A stretch of 64,000 nt of DNA, from positions 62,001 to 126,000 of the forward strand of contig CBINHE010000001.1 in assembly GCA_966250375.1 (NCBI GenBank). The letters are read 5' to 3'. The DNA comes from CAMLDH01 sp966250375 (GTDB lineage Bacteria; Pseudomonadota; Gammaproteobacteria; Burkholderiales; Burkholderiaceae_D). How positions within the stretch are numbered: the first letter of the stretch is position 1; every line of letters begins with the position of its first letter. Position numbers and translations under genes: made by a program. Below the pieces are notes generated by a model. It had not been told where the DNA came from, did no database searches, and saw only the letters and a program-made list of their open reading frames with translations. Below, in pieces: positions 8,338 through 17,274 of this stretch.

Positions 8338-9787
8338 CTGAAACCTTACGAATAGATCGAATTGACCCCGCCACGACTTCGTCAAGCATAAGCCGCTCAT
8401 AGGGGATAATTGTTGGAAAATGGCCGACGAGTCGAAAGAGAATGACCTTGGTTGGCTTTTGTGCCAGTGCATCGATTTCGTCAATGCTATAGACGGTGCG
8501 GCGACTGACCAAACTGGCGATCTGTGCACCGTCGCTAGAAATTTCGAATCGCTCGACCACCCCCAGCGACGTCACCGCTTTCTCGTCAACTGTACGATAG
8601 AACAGCAGGACATCTCCCGTGTGGATCGAATTTGTCTGCGCATGGCACAGGTATGCGAGCTTGATCGCGTTTCCTACGTTGCCCGTCGGTGCAAAAAGTC
8701 TTGGCTGGACCGGTGTGTAGTCAGGGAAGAGTATCTCATGGTAATGCGGTTGGATTGGCACCAAGAATTTCTGCACCATTGAGTCAGATCGAAAGTGCGG
8801 AAAATACCGACGGATGTACTCGGTCGGCGCTAGACCATCTATCGGTGGCTCGGCAGCCGGATGCGACTTGACCAGCACCATATCTCCTCTGTAGGTGCCT
8901 CGTTCTGCAAAGCCGAAATCCATAAGAACACCAATCAGATAGTCCTGGCTCTCGGCACTTGAGGTAATGAAAATGTGCTCACAGGTGTTTTCCGTCGCGT
9001 AGCGAAATGCAGCCTTGAGGAATAGCTCCCCAATCTTTCGGCCACGCACCGATTCGCCAACCTTGAACGTGCAAAGCTTTAGAGCCGCACCACTTAGAAC
9101 GTCACCAGCATCGTTCAAGACTTCATCGTTTTGGATTTGATAGATGCAAATAGCAGCCAGCGCCCCGCTGTCGTCCCGATACACCCACGCGTGGCGATCC
9201 TCTCTGGCCTTCCGGCGGAACCATTCATCGAAGCCATCGCGCCCCTGGATTCCGGGATATCCTTTGCGCAGGCTGTCGAAGAAGACCATTGGCAATTCGG
9301 GGGTAAGACTGTGGATCGGAACATCATGGATGTTTGGCAGGGCGATCTGCCGTGTCTCATGAAGGCGCTTGAGCCAGTCTTCCGCAGTCTGAATCGTGTA
9401 GACGCGGTGCGCGAGTCCGTGCGAACGCGCCTTTGCATGGATTCCCTTATCTTCAGTGACTAGTGCGTGGACGGCATCACAGTGAAGTGCATAGAGAAGC
9501 TCATTATCGCACTCATCGTTGGGGGTGGTATCAGATGTGTTCCAGACGCATGGTGCTGGATCGTGTAGGGCAGGATACAGTCTGATGCGCTGTAGGTTGC
9601 GTTGGCGTCGCTCGGCATTAGTATCGCGTTCAAAATCGGCGACGTTGGCTGGGTGGTACATCAGTTGATGACCACCAATGTTTGCCAAACGAACGAAGTT
9701 CGCCAAGTTGCCCTCAAGAACCTGGAACGAATCCTGAAGTGGAATTAGGACATTGGTGTCCAACAAGAACCGTAAGCGCTGTGGCAC
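8297..9787 (-). CDS. PIN-GNAT-EVE/PUA-like fusion protein
   Basis: A 496-aa three-part protein. Residues 1-150 look like a PIN ribonuclease domain (RFLLDTNVLIPLQD, then DNELLYALHCDAVHALVTED). Residues about 165-310 form a GNAT acetyltransferase-like domain, with HAWVYRDDSGALAAICIYQI and the CoA-loop-like VGESVRGRKIGELFLKAA. Residues about 380-490 (IHTGDVLLFYRTVDEKAVTS, LGVVERF) look like an EVE/PUA-type domain. The start is a GTG at 9787 with AGGAGG 9 bp upstream. It heads an operon with an ASCH protein and a P-loop protein. PIN plus acetyltransferase suggests RNA- or tRNA-directed action; substrate not deducible. Confidence 0.75.
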   Translation of the reverse strand: MPQRLRFLLDTNVLIPLQDSFQVLEGNLANFVRLANIGGHQLMYHPANVADFERDTNAERRQRNLQRIRLYPALHDPAPCVWNTSDTTPNDECDNELLYALHCDAVHALVTEDKGIHAKARSHGLAHRVYTIQTAEDWLKRLHETRQIALPNIHDVPIHSLTPELPMVFFDSLRKGYPGIQGRDGFDEWFRRKAREDRHAWVYRDDSGALAAICIYQIQNDEVLNDAGDVLSGAALKLCTFKVGESVRGRKIGELFLKAAFRYATENTCEHIFITSSAESQDYLIGVLMDFGFAERGTYRGDMVLVKSHPAAEPPIDGLAPTEYIRRYFPHFRSDSMVQKFLVPIQPHYHEILFPDYTPVQPRLFAPTGNVGNAIKLAYLCHAQTNSIHTGDVLLFYRTVDEKAVTSLGVVERFEISSDGAQIASLVSRRTVYSIDEIDALAQKPTKVILFRLVGHFPTIIPYERLMLDEVVAGSIRSIRKVSDVAFSKVLSASGR

Positions 9788-10321
9788 TGCTAATTATCCT
9801 CCTATGTTCTTGCTGCCGGCAGTATCTAGCGCGTGCCGAATAGTCGCCTCCAACAATTTTTAATCAGGCACATCCCCTATAGGACAGTCTTGAGAATTTC
9901 TCCTGTTTGGACGAGCACCTCCTATTATTGCATTTTTGGAACATTCTACAAATGCAATGAAGACGCGCGAACACCTTTTGTATAGTCAGGCTTGAGAATG
10001 CCGACGGCTCTGAATATACCTTCCGATCGGAGCTCATGACGCTCCTAAAGGCACGTGGAGTTCCTGACTGAACATCGCGACGCCAAGACGGCGGCACGTG
10101 TTTTCACCCACATCGTGCTGCCAACACAATTACTGGAGAATTTTATATTTGCGCGCTGACGGGCCTGCAGAGCAATGAGGTGCGCAATCACGTAACTTAA
10201 GCATATGCTGTTCTCGCATCTGCTTGGCACGCATCAAAATAGGCACTCAAAGCAGAAGTCGCAATTTGCTGAAAGCTGCCGTTCAACGTCTAAATTATGC
10301 ATTTTGACTGCCGTTATGGGG
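9788..10321. other. Non-coding 534-bp gap
   Basis: No frame with a credible start and length was found. A short stretch near 9985-10070 reads ENADGSEYTFRSELMTLLKA on the plus strand and may be a relic of a decayed gene. The AT content is higher than in flanking genes. Confidence 0.4.
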
Positions 10322-10822
10322 CTATAACTGCTGACAGCGATCGACCCATTGATATATGGCCCTACAGAAGGGCAACAGGAAGAGTCGAACGTGCCACTTT
10401 TTTCCGTTTTGGTGCTCGCCAGACAAATAAACTTCTGGCAACTGCAACTCGTGATCAATGCTTGATGCGTGAATAATTTTATTGAAGCAGTGCCGTAAAT
10501 TGATGGGCTCGCCATTTTCCTCATCCCCGAGCATGTCTTCTTCATGATCAAACTTGGAGGCTATGACACCTGATTTGGAATTGATGAGCCTGTCGTCCAA
10601 TATCCTGCTTGGTACGGCTATTCCTATTAGTCGCGATGAAATCTCGCTTGCGTACATCTTGCCGTACTCACGAAACAATGCAGAATCTTTTCTAGACACA
10701 ACATCCTCTTCGCTATCTTCCAAGAGTCGATTGAGGCCATACCCAAGATTCAGAAGAATAAATACATCCTTCTTGATCTGGCCAAAATCTGTGAAGTGCT
10801 CGTGTTCCTCAGGTCGGAGCAT
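10322..10822 (-). CDS. Hypothetical protein, cassette gene
   Basis: A 166-aa acidic protein of no family I recognise; it has no signal peptide or membrane segment. Visible features are an acidic stretch (LLEDSEEDVVSRKDSALF) and a Trp/Arg-rich C-terminus. The ATG at 10822 comes 12-15 bp after an attC-like hairpin, and the next upstream gene ends just before that hairpin; this is the arrangement of an integron gene cassette. Codon use is AT-richer than the backbone, consistent with foreign origin. Confidence 0.6.
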   Translation of the reverse strand: MLRPEEHEHFTDFGQIKKDVFILLNLGYGLNRLLEDSEEDVVSRKDSALFREYGKMYASEISSRLIGIAVPSRILDDRLINSKSGVIASKFDHEEDMLGDEENGEPINLRHCFNKIIHASSIDHELQLPEVYLSGEHQNGKKWHVRLFLLPFCRAIYQWVDRCQQL

Positions 10823-10835
10823 TGCTAGGCCTAGC

Positions 10836-10892
10836 GTTTAAAATCATCAGACTGCACGGCTTTTCGCGCAGGTCCTGTGTGATGAGTTATGC
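10836..10892 (-). repeat. attC-like recombination hairpin
   Basis: Minus strand: starts with GCATAAC right after the HNH gene stop, then TCATCA ... TGATGA as paired inner boxes, with CTGCGCGAAAAGCCGTGCAG as stem-loop, and ends with GCTAGGC (core GTTRRRY with one mismatch). Box order and the position between two same-strand genes match attC sites of integron cassettes. The stem-loop resembles the one at 17275-17341. Confidence 0.6.
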
Positions 10893-10893
10893 G

Positions 10894-11694
10894 TCATGCA
10901 TTCTTTCCGCAATATAGGGGGCTCTTGTTGTCGTTTTCCAGTAGCCAGTGTTGGTAACCATCAATCTCTGGCCCTCCGAGATTGAGAGCGTATTCCTCTC
11001 CAAATATCGCGACTACGATGTAGTACTCGTTCGTTGGCGTGACCAAGGTATCGAACTCATGAAGTACCTCATAAGGCTCGGTCCCATCAGCAAATTGGAA
11101 GTCAGGAGAATAGATGGTACGGCGCGAGTACGGCCACGCAAGTTTTGGATTGCCAAATCGTACGTAACGCCTAAGTTCCTCAAGTTCGGGCTGGTTAATG
11201 ATTTCCTCCAATCCATCTGTAACATCGAGTACGCGGTGGGCCAATACCTCCAACCCCACTTTTCCAAGAAAGCGTGAGATCAGATAGTCACTGGGCCTTT
11301 CCCCCATTGGGACAATCAATGTTCCTGACTCACCCTGAAGAAGACTTCGTACCCAGTATGACTCATCGACGTTTGGGGCAGCGCCAATGCTGATACCGTC
11401 CTCGTCTAACTTCCTGAGAAGTTGGACGAGAGTTCGGGATTGCAGATGAATACCTTCCATAGGCGGTATCCTGTTTTTCTTGTTAGGAATTCCTGCATGA
11501 AATCGACGTTCTTGAAAGTACCGCGAGTCTAGAAGCGGCTTCTCTATTGCGCGCGCGATGTAGTTGTTACATTTGTCGCAAACAACTCCAGCAGGCAGCA
11601 CGTGATCGGTGTTGCCTAGTGACTCGGGAACAATGTGCTCTATCGAGCGTGAAGATGAAGAGTCCTGCTTGCAGAAGAGGCAGCGCGTTGTCAT
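10894..11694 (-). CDS. HNH endonuclease-like protein
   Basis: A 266-aa protein with a classical N-terminal HNH zinc finger: CLFCKQD (CxxC), SIEHIVPESLGN (His-rich catalytic segment) and VVCDKCNNYIAR (CxxCN). The remaining 200 residues match nothing I know and may recognise DNA or sense a signal. Proteins of this layout appear in mobile and defence contexts. The gene begins 5 bp after an attC-like core (GTTATGC) and ends directly before a second attC-like hairpin, as a cassette gene would. Confidence 0.75.
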   Translation of the reverse strand: MTTRCLFCKQDSSSSRSIEHIVPESLGNTDHVLPAGVVCDKCNNYIARAIEKPLLDSRYFQERRFHAGIPNKKNRIPPMEGIHLQSRTLVQLLRKLDEDGISIGAAPNVDESYWVRSLLQGESGTLIVPMGERPSDYLISRFLGKVGLEVLAHRVLDVTDGLEEIINQPELEELRRYVRFGNPKLAWPYSRRTIYSPDFQFADGTEPYEVLHEFDTLVTPTNEYYIVVAIFGEEYALNLGGPEIDGYQHWLLENDNKSPLYCGKNA

Positions 11695-11698
11695 GATG

Positions 11699-11746
11699 CA
11701 TAACGCCTGAGTTCACCGCGTCGGTGGCAACGACGAGTTAGGAAAA
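11699..11746 (-). repeat. attC-like recombination hairpin
   Basis: Minus strand: TCCTAAC opens the site, CACCG-ACG-CGGTG forms a small stem, and GTTATGC closes it 5 bp before the HNH start codon. The flanking boxes are less symmetrical than those of the other two candidates, so this is the weakest of the three. Confidence 0.5.
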
Positions 11747-11773
11747 AGTCAGACATGAATACCCGCGCATTCG

Positions 11774-12046
11774 TCATTTCTCGCCGCTCCTCTTCTCACT
11801 TCTACTCAACTGCGAACGCATATCTTTAGGCAGTAACTTCCCAAGCAAAACAGCAGGCATAAGCATGATTGCGATGAGTCTCGCGCCTTCGATCCGTCGA
11901 TTAAGAAGAACAAGAACACTCACACCAAAGACGACAAATCCAACGCCATAAAACCGCGCCGGCACGCCGCCTGCCATGAGCGAAAGCGCCACGGCAAGGG
12001 CGACGACAGCAAGCCCAATGGCTACATCATTCGGTTCGTGGTTCAT
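11774..12046 (-). CDS. Small hydrophobic membrane protein
   Basis: A 90-aa protein with three predicted transmembrane stretches (about 8-25, 32-47 and 55-70; ex. VAIGLAVVALAVALSLMAGG) and a basic C-terminal tail (RSQLSRSEKRSGEK). No known family. The sequence just upstream of its start is GTTAGGT, a fit to the attC core GTTRRRY, so it may also be a cassette gene; small membrane proteins are common among cassettes. Confidence 0.55.
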   Translation of the reverse strand: MNHEPNDVAIGLAVVALAVALSLMAGGVPARFYGVGFVVFGVSVLVLLNRRIEGARLIAIMLMPAVLLGKLLPKDMRSQLSRSEKRSGEK

Positions 12047-12122
12047 ACACCACCTAACTTACAAGATGCGGCCGTACAAATGGTGCTACAACAAACAGAA
12101 GCACTGTTGGCCGGATGGGACG

Positions 12123-12228
12123 CTAAGGAAGCGCAGATTTAATCGATTCCCCCGAATCGCCACCTTTATAAATCAACGAGTTGCGAGTGTATTTTGGCGA
12201 AAAAACGATTAAATCCGCGCTTCCCTAA
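12123..12228. repeat. MITE-like element with 23-bp inverted ends
   Basis: CTAAGGAAGCGCAGATTTAA at 12123 and its near-complement (ATTAAATCCGCGCTTCCCTA, about 12208) flank a 60-bp spacer; four mismatches or fewer over 23 bp. No coding content. It lies close to the right end of the older element. Confidence 0.65.
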
Positions 12229-12257
12229 TAGCTGACTGACGTTTGATTCTGAAACTC

Positions 12258-12283
12258 AAAAGCCAACCCAAAGGTTGGCTTTT
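12258..12283. terminator. Rho-independent terminator inside transposon end
   Basis: A perfect 11-bp stem (AAAAGCCAACC / GGTTGGCTTTT), CAAA loop, then T tract. Like the one at 951, it lies about 100 bp inside an element end. Confidence 0.85.
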
Positions 12284-12324
12284 TCCTGCCGACGCTCAGG
12301 ACAGAATAGGACCACGAAAAATTT

Positions 12325-12387
12325 CTTATCTTCGTCAGTAAAGTTTCACTAACTTGTCACAGATTTCACTTTCCGTGTCACCCGACA
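12325..12387 (-). repeat. Right end of the older Tn7-like element
   Basis: Read inward on the minus strand: TGTCGGGTGACACGGAAAG, then TGAAATCTGTGACAAGTTAG and TGAAACTTTACTGACGAAG. The first 42 bp repeat the end at 886 in inverted orientation with about six differences. Confidence 0.65.
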
Positions 12388-12391
12388 CCAA

Positions 12392-12530
12392 TGTAGGGAG
12401 TCACAATTAGTGAAAAATTGAGTCATTGATTTATAAGGTTTTTTTCATTCCTGTGAATCAAACTGAATTGTAGCCTAAGTCAGAACTAGTGAAAAAAGTC
12501 GTGTTTACGTCACAACTAATGAAAACGATA
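12392..12530 (+). repeat. Left end of the Tn7-like transposon, TnsB-like sites
   Basis: Three spaced copies of one motif: GTCACAATTAGTGAAAAA (about 12400), GTCAGAACTAGTGAAAAA (about 12479) and GTCACAACTAATGAAAAC (about 12510). The motif recurs at the right end. From here to 12966 no gene is seen. Confidence 0.85.
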
Positions 12531-12966
12531 TTGGGAACTGCGGCAACGACCGTAGGTTCCGAAGTCCGACGCTGGCCTCCCCTTTGGCTCCACTGCGGTA
12601 GTGACTGAGAACACGAAATGTAGGGATATCGCCGCCTCATCTGTTGCCACAACTGGCTGACGGCAGACAAATTCGTTATCCGCGATTTGGCTATTTTCGT
12701 TGCCCGACAGAATAGATACCTCCACCAAAACTCTGGTAGCCAGACACGAGCGCAGTGACAAGCAATACTGAAATGCTGGTGTTCGGTCGTTGCGGATGTT
12801 TGCGCGGTCGATTGACGACTTGTGGCGATCACCTACGAAGCAAGACTGAAGTGAAGCCCAGGCAGGTCCTTGCAGACGCTCGCGCTCCTATTTGCGGTAG
12901 GAAAGGATGGTAGTTCCTCCATATGCCTGATAGGCTACTCGGCACCTTATCCGATGGAGTTTGTTC

Positions 12967-13968
12967 ATGTCACGAGGGGTTTTCAGCTTTATCACCGAGC
13001 ACGCTACATACACTGAACAGAAAAAGGACTGGCATGTGGAGCTCATTCAATCCACGTGGTTTTGGTTCGACTTGCTCATCGACTCACCAGATGGCGTGAA
13101 TATGATGGAGGCAGCTCGAAAGCAGCTGAACGCACTAAATGATGCCGTCAAAAACGAACTTGATAAGCGCTTCGTATATTTTCTTGCTTCTAGACCAAAA
13201 ATCCGTTTTAGCACGAAGCGAAAGCCACACTATGCTTCGTTCAGCGGCAAGCTGATTCTGTACATCGAGGTTGGACGAGAACGAATTATTCGACGTTGTG
13301 TAGTAAAGTTTGCAGATGCTACTGGAAAGCCTGTAAAACCTCGTATCGAGGTAACTGATCGTTTGATCACACTATCTGAGGACGAGCAGCATAAAGTCAC
13401 TTATTCGATTTACGATTTCTTTTCACTATGCGGCATACGTACCGGTATCGATACCGAAGTTCATTACGTCGGTTACACCAGTGATCCGTCAGGACGGCCG
13501 ATCGACAGAAATCATCGAGGCTTTGGAGACATGTTGCACTGGACATCTCGCGATGATCAGACTTACGACTACTTCGTTTTTTACAATCTATTCAAGGTGA
13601 CGTCCCTGGCAATGGACACAGCGTCACCAATAAATTTCGTTGTTTCTAACGCGATGATTGATGAGGTTCGGGCGGATGAGGAAGGACTAATTGTCGAGAA
13701 GATCCTTATCAAATACTTCAGCACGAAAGCGCAAGAGCTGAACAACACGAAAGAATCTACGGAACTCGACAATAGCTTAGATAAGCTGATACGCAACCAC
13801 AATATCCATTCAATCACCTTTGATATCGAGGTCGACGAACGGAGTGATCTATGCCGCTTCTTCTCTCGTTCCATCAAAGCGGATGATAGGCATCACTTCA
13901 CATGTCGGATAGGCCAATCTGGCGCAGAAATTTTTAAGCTGAGAGGTTTTAGTACGACGACCAATTGA
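12967..13968 (+). CDS. Unknown protein with GIY-YIG-like segment
   Basis: A 333-aa protein with no confident family. The start at ATG 12967 is preferred to the in-frame TTG at 12961 because GGAG lies 8 bp before it. A central segment, VHYVGYTSDPSGRPIDRNHR, followed by GFGDMLHW, resembles the YxGxTxDPxxRP pattern of GIY-YIG-type nuclease folds, with later charged alpha-helical sequence (KYFSTKAQELNNTKESTELD). It is the first cargo gene from the left end, a position often used by defence genes in such transposons. The nuclease idea rests on one motif only. Confidence 0.5.
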   Translation: MSRGVFSFITEHATYTEQKKDWHVELIQSTWFWFDLLIDSPDGVNMMEAARKQLNALNDAVKNELDKRFVYFLASRPKIRFSTKRKPHYASFSGKLILYIEVGRERIIRRCVVKFADATGKPVKPRIEVTDRLITLSEDEQHKVTYSIYDFFSLCGIRTGIDTEVHYVGYTSDPSGRPIDRNHRGFGDMLHWTSRDDQTYDYFVFYNLFKVTSLAMDTASPINFVVSNAMIDEVRADEEGLIVEKILIKYFSTKAQELNNTKESTELDNSLDKLIRNHNIHSITFDIEVDERSDLCRFFSRSIKADDRHHFTCRIGQSGAEIFKLRGFSTTTN

Positions 13969-14786
13969 GCACACATCGGAAATCATTGCCCCCATCGTGG
14001 ACAAGAATATCCTCAGATGTTTAAATCGGAATTAAATGAGAACTTAAAAAGAGCGTGAAATGTGACAACCGGTTTGATTCCCCGCTCTGCCTCAAACCTT
14101 ATGATGCCCTGCCAACTCAAATCGGCTAGCACTTCAAACCAGCAAGAACTCGCCAATCGCAGGCCGTGTCGTGTGCACTAATTCAGGTCACGCAGTGGAA
14201 AATCAAAGGCTTCACCAACAGCATTCGACCCATACCGGAAGTAGCCCCTTCTCGAAAGCGGTCGCTCGACGTAAAGTTAAGCTGCACCACGATTGCCGAT
14301 AACCTAGTTGATATTAACCTTAAATGCTGTGAGATCCGCTGTTGCCCGATATAGCTTGACTGGCTTTGACCTTCCTTCAATCCAGCCTTGAACTTTGGCT
14401 TCTGCCTCCGGCGAGATTTGCGCACCAAGTGTAAAAATCGGAATTATTTGAGAATATCGGAATTAAATGAGAAGAATCGGAATTATTTGAGAACTTAAAA
14501 AGAGCGTGAAATGTGGCAACCGTTTTGATTCTCCGCTCTGCCTCAAACCTTATCATGCCCTGCCAACTCCAATCGGTTAGCACTTCAAATCAGCAAGAAC
14601 TCGCCAATCGCAGGCCGTGTCGTGTGTACTAATTCATGTCACACAGTGGAAAATCAAAGACTTCACCGACAGCATTCGACCCGTTGCTGCCGTTCGAGCG
14701 TCACCGGCCAGCGTCTGCTTTGGAGTGCGGATTCAACCGGTGGATGCAACAGACTAACAACTGCGTGAGCAGAAGGAGTGTGTCAA
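13969..14786. repeat. Non-coding region with 210-bp direct repeat
   Basis: Two copies of about 210 bp (14024-14232 and about 14475-14682), each beginning with AATCGGAATT and ending with AGCATTCGACCC, about 93% identical by eye. Just before copy 2 the 17-mer ATCGGAATTAWWTGAGAA occurs three times (14443-14492), like the repeated terminal sites of IS21-type elements. Between the copies, the minus strand reads ISPEAEAKVQGWIEGRSKPV, the tail of a lost gene. I see no intact gene. Confidence 0.7.
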
Positions 14787-14972
14787 ATGAAGCAGAAGCC
14801 GCGGATCTATTACTCGGACAGCCAGAAGGCGTTGATATGGGAGCGCTGGCGTAAAGGCGACTCCCTGCAATAGATTGCCCAGCTGTTTGATCGAAACCAC
14901 TCATCGATTCAACGCATCCTAGCTGATCCAGGGGGTATCCCACCGGCCGCTTCGTCTAGCTACGCGATTTGA
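14787..14972 (+). pseudogene. IS30-family transposase N-terminal relic
   Basis: MKQKPRIYYSDSQKALIWER, then WRKGDSLQ, a TAG stop, and IAQLFDRNHSSIQRILADPG: the N-terminal HTH region of IS30-family transposases. AGGAG lies 9 bp before the ATG. The catalytic domain is missing. Confidence 0.75.
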
Positions 14973-15062
14973 CCGGCACGTTGAGCCTGATCGAAATTGA
15001 TCCCTAAAGACAGTAACGCTTACACCTACCGGCGTCGACATGGTTTCGAAGGACTTGCGACG

Positions 15063-16727
15063 TTACGGCACATCATCAGGATGCCGCCATGGACCTAAAC
15101 CATGCATCTGCAGGTCAAGTTGGAACTGCTCCGGATCCACGAAGCGCAGTAGACGAAGCTGATCGGGCGGCGGCAGCATCGCATAGGCATCCATGCCGGG
15201 CAGGTTTGATGGATTCAACCCGAAGAGCGCATTGCGGTAGTACAAGTGGTCCCTGAGCACCTGATACGGCTTGACGGATGTGCCAACAATGGCCGGTCGC
15301 TTCCGTCCCACCTCCGTCAGCCTAGCGCCAGCCTGACGGGATTGGGTGATCAGGTTTTCCAAGCTTGCATCAAAGCGCTGCAGAGGATTGCAGATCGCGG
15401 ACACACATGGTGCGCGAGTAACTTCGTTGAAGAAGGCCACGCACCCCATCAAGTGCGAGTCATAGAAGCTTGGCTTGGGGCGGGGGGACCAATCCGAGAA
15501 GGGCGTCGGAATATAGTCGATATACATCTCAATCAACTGCGGCATGTTGTCAATGCGCACGCGCATCAGGGGATTCAGCGCCTCGAACATGAGCGGGCTA
15601 GGCCCAGCGAGTCGCAGCGCGATCAGGATGCTTGCAGCGTCCGCAGCGATTTTGCCAAGTTGTCGGCCGTCGGCTTTCGCGACAACCCTCTGTAAGCACT
15701 GCTCGGCCAATTCATTGGGGCCATGGCGAAGGTGCCAGCACCCTTCCGCGTAGTTGATGACGAACATCAACAAGCCCGAGGGGGCGACCGCGCGCGAATC
15801 CGCACGCAACTTGTCGAAATTCGCTTCGTCCATATCGTTCACTTGAGCGACAAGCTGGTCGTACTCCTTTGATAGGGTCAAATAAGGGTCGAGGTAGCCC
15901 CAGTACATGCGGTTTTGCTGTGTTTCCTCAGGGAAGTCGCCGTTCCTATCCAAGCCTGCAAGCAGCTTACCGACAACCAGCGCGAGAAGATCTTGCTCTG
16001 GAATGATCTCGGCAGCCATGGCGCACAGCCGCATCGTTGCCATGCCGGCGAGGTACAACCCGCGTACCGCGCCAACCGCGGCATCAAGCTCCTGCAGAGA
16101 GGAGAAACCGCTCTGCATTTCAACGCGCAGGTTGGCGAGGTCCTGCTCGATGGACGAATGCTTGCGCTGAGAACGCTGATCCAGTCTGGCAAGCGTCGAG
16201 CGGAACTCACGGGCGTTGACGCCCTCAGGAATCGCTCGCTTGACCGCAGCCTTCCAAGTGGCCAGATAGCTTGTGGTGTCTTGAGTAAGCGAAGCGGCAT
16301 GCACTTCAAGCAGTAGCCGAGTGCTGTCCAGCACCGATCCAGGGTGTCGGCGGGCATCAGCAAGCATCTGAGCAATCCATGGGACTGCCCAATTTTCGAT
16401 GAAGCGCCGCAGCCCTTCTGTTTCCGTCGCCTCGGTGACCAGTGGGATAGCCCTAGCATCGGTCAGCGCCGTTTCGGCGTCGAGCAGCCGTGCTTGGATA
16501 AGGTTCCGGAGCGCTTCGTTCGAGCCCGCGAGCAGATCCAAGAGCCGGTCTTGCAGGCCAGAGCGGTGAGGCGAGCCGCTATAGGCGTCGATCCGGCCGC
16601 CAAACGAGCCGAGGCCGGCAAGCGCATCCTCTTTGTTCCGTGCGATCCCAAGACCAGAGGCCAAGCCGTCAATGACAGCGGAGAAGGTAGGCAAGCGTGC
16701 GTAGGTTGATGGCGTGGCGGTGAGCAT
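15063..16727 (-). CDS. Large hypothetical protein
   Basis: A 554-aa, mainly alpha-helical protein from ATG 16727 (MLTATPSTYARLPTFSAVID); a longer in-frame version would run over the start region of the divergent gene at 16827 and is not favoured. No signal peptide or transmembrane helix is seen. Alanine/leucine-rich helices (LYLAGMATMRLCAMAAEIIP; LGKIAADAASILIALRLAGP) suggest a tetratricopeptide-like or HEAT-like fold. It matches no family I recognise. The intergenic region with the divergent neighbour holds a perfect GTCGACG/CGTCGAC palindrome at 16785, a possible operator. Confidence 0.6.
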   Translation of the reverse strand: MLTATPSTYARLPTFSAVIDGLASGLGIARNKEDALAGLGSFGGRIDAYSGSPHRSGLQDRLLDLLAGSNEALRNLIQARLLDAETALTDARAIPLVTEATETEGLRRFIENWAVPWIAQMLADARRHPGSVLDSTRLLLEVHAASLTQDTTSYLATWKAAVKRAIPEGVNAREFRSTLARLDQRSQRKHSSIEQDLANLRVEMQSGFSSLQELDAAVGAVRGLYLAGMATMRLCAMAAEIIPEQDLLALVVGKLLAGLDRNGDFPEETQQNRMYWGYLDPYLTLSKEYDQLVAQVNDMDEANFDKLRADSRAVAPSGLLMFVINYAEGCWHLRHGPNELAEQCLQRVVAKADGRQLGKIAADAASILIALRLAGPSPLMFEALNPLMRVRIDNMPQLIEMYIDYIPTPFSDWSPRPKPSFYDSHLMGCVAFFNEVTRAPCVSAICNPLQRFDASLENLITQSRQAGARLTEVGRKRPAIVGTSVKPYQVLRDHLYYRNALFGLNPSNLPGMDAYAMLPPPDQLRLLRFVDPEQFQLDLQMHGLGPWRHPDDVP

Positions 16728-16826
16728 CGGTTTCCGTGATTTCCGGTGGAGCAGGTTGGCGCGAGCAGCGAATATCGCATTGTCGACGCCCAAACGTCGA
16801 CGCCTAACAAAACGAAAGGAACTAAA

Positions 16827-17105
16827 ATGCAAATGCGGAAATTTCGCCCAATGTATGCAATGAGTCTCGACTGGCACCTGACCAGAGCCCTCGAAGAGAA
16901 CGAGTTCTCAGAGGTCAGCGACAAGTTGCGCAATCAGCTGATCGAACGTGGGATGCCACCTAGGGAGGCGGCTATGAATGCTCCAGTCATGCTGGATGGC
17001 ATGGACAGGGCGCTCCAGGGCGAGTTTGACTTCAAGCGCATCCGCAACGAGCTGTGCGCCGAGCGGCGCAGCCGCGACGCGGTCAGCCAGCTCACGCCGG
17101 ACTAA
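16827..17105 (+). CDS. Small hypothetical protein
   Basis: A 92-aa charged protein (MQMRKFRPMYAMSLDWHLTR; later GMPPREAAMNAPVMLDGMDR) with GAAAGGA 6 bp before the start. It is divergent from the 554-aa gene. A GC-rich hairpin (AGCGGCC/GGCCGCT) follows the stop codon at 17113. No family recognised; the size and helical content would fit an antitoxin-like or regulatory protein, but there is no partner gene to support that. Confidence 0.55.
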   Translation: MQMRKFRPMYAMSLDWHLTRALEENEFSEVSDKLRNQLIERGMPPREAAMNAPVMLDGMDRALQGEFDFKRIRNELCAERRSRDAVSQLTPD

Positions 17106-17274
17106 TATTATAGCAGCGGCCGCCCGGGCCGCTGACTGCGAGTGATTCTGTTCAGCCTAAAGCGGACACTTGCCTCAGCCCTGCCGATGACCGCTCCTGG
17201 CCGTTGGACTAAACCGCTCTCGCGGTAGTGGCTCTCCGATCCAAAGCTGCCATACAGTAATTCGAAAAGCAGCC

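Larger units (their letters stand above)
886..12387. mobile_element. Tn7-like element remnant without transposase genes
   Basis: The ends are inverted repeats: TGTCGGGTGAC at 886 and GTCACCCGACA ending at 12387. The similarity extends about 42 bp inward, including AAAGTGAAATCTGTG and CAAGTnAGTGAAA. Such TGT...ACA ends with arrays of short GTGA-type sites are typical of Tn7/Tn5053-type elements. No tns gene lies inside. The flanks are GTCCC on the left and, after removing the younger element, CCAAC on the right, so no target duplication is seen; deletion or fusion of two insertions is possible. Contents include a DUF1428 gene, an IS5-type relic, a UbiB-like kinase, a DNA ligase, a PIN/ASCH operon and cassette-like genes. 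Confidence 0.7.

Noticed and set aside
14440..14500. Possible CRISPR-like array of repeated 17-mers
   Set aside because: Only three repeats with spacers of 0-3 bp, no cas genes and no unique spacers; more like IS terminal repeats.
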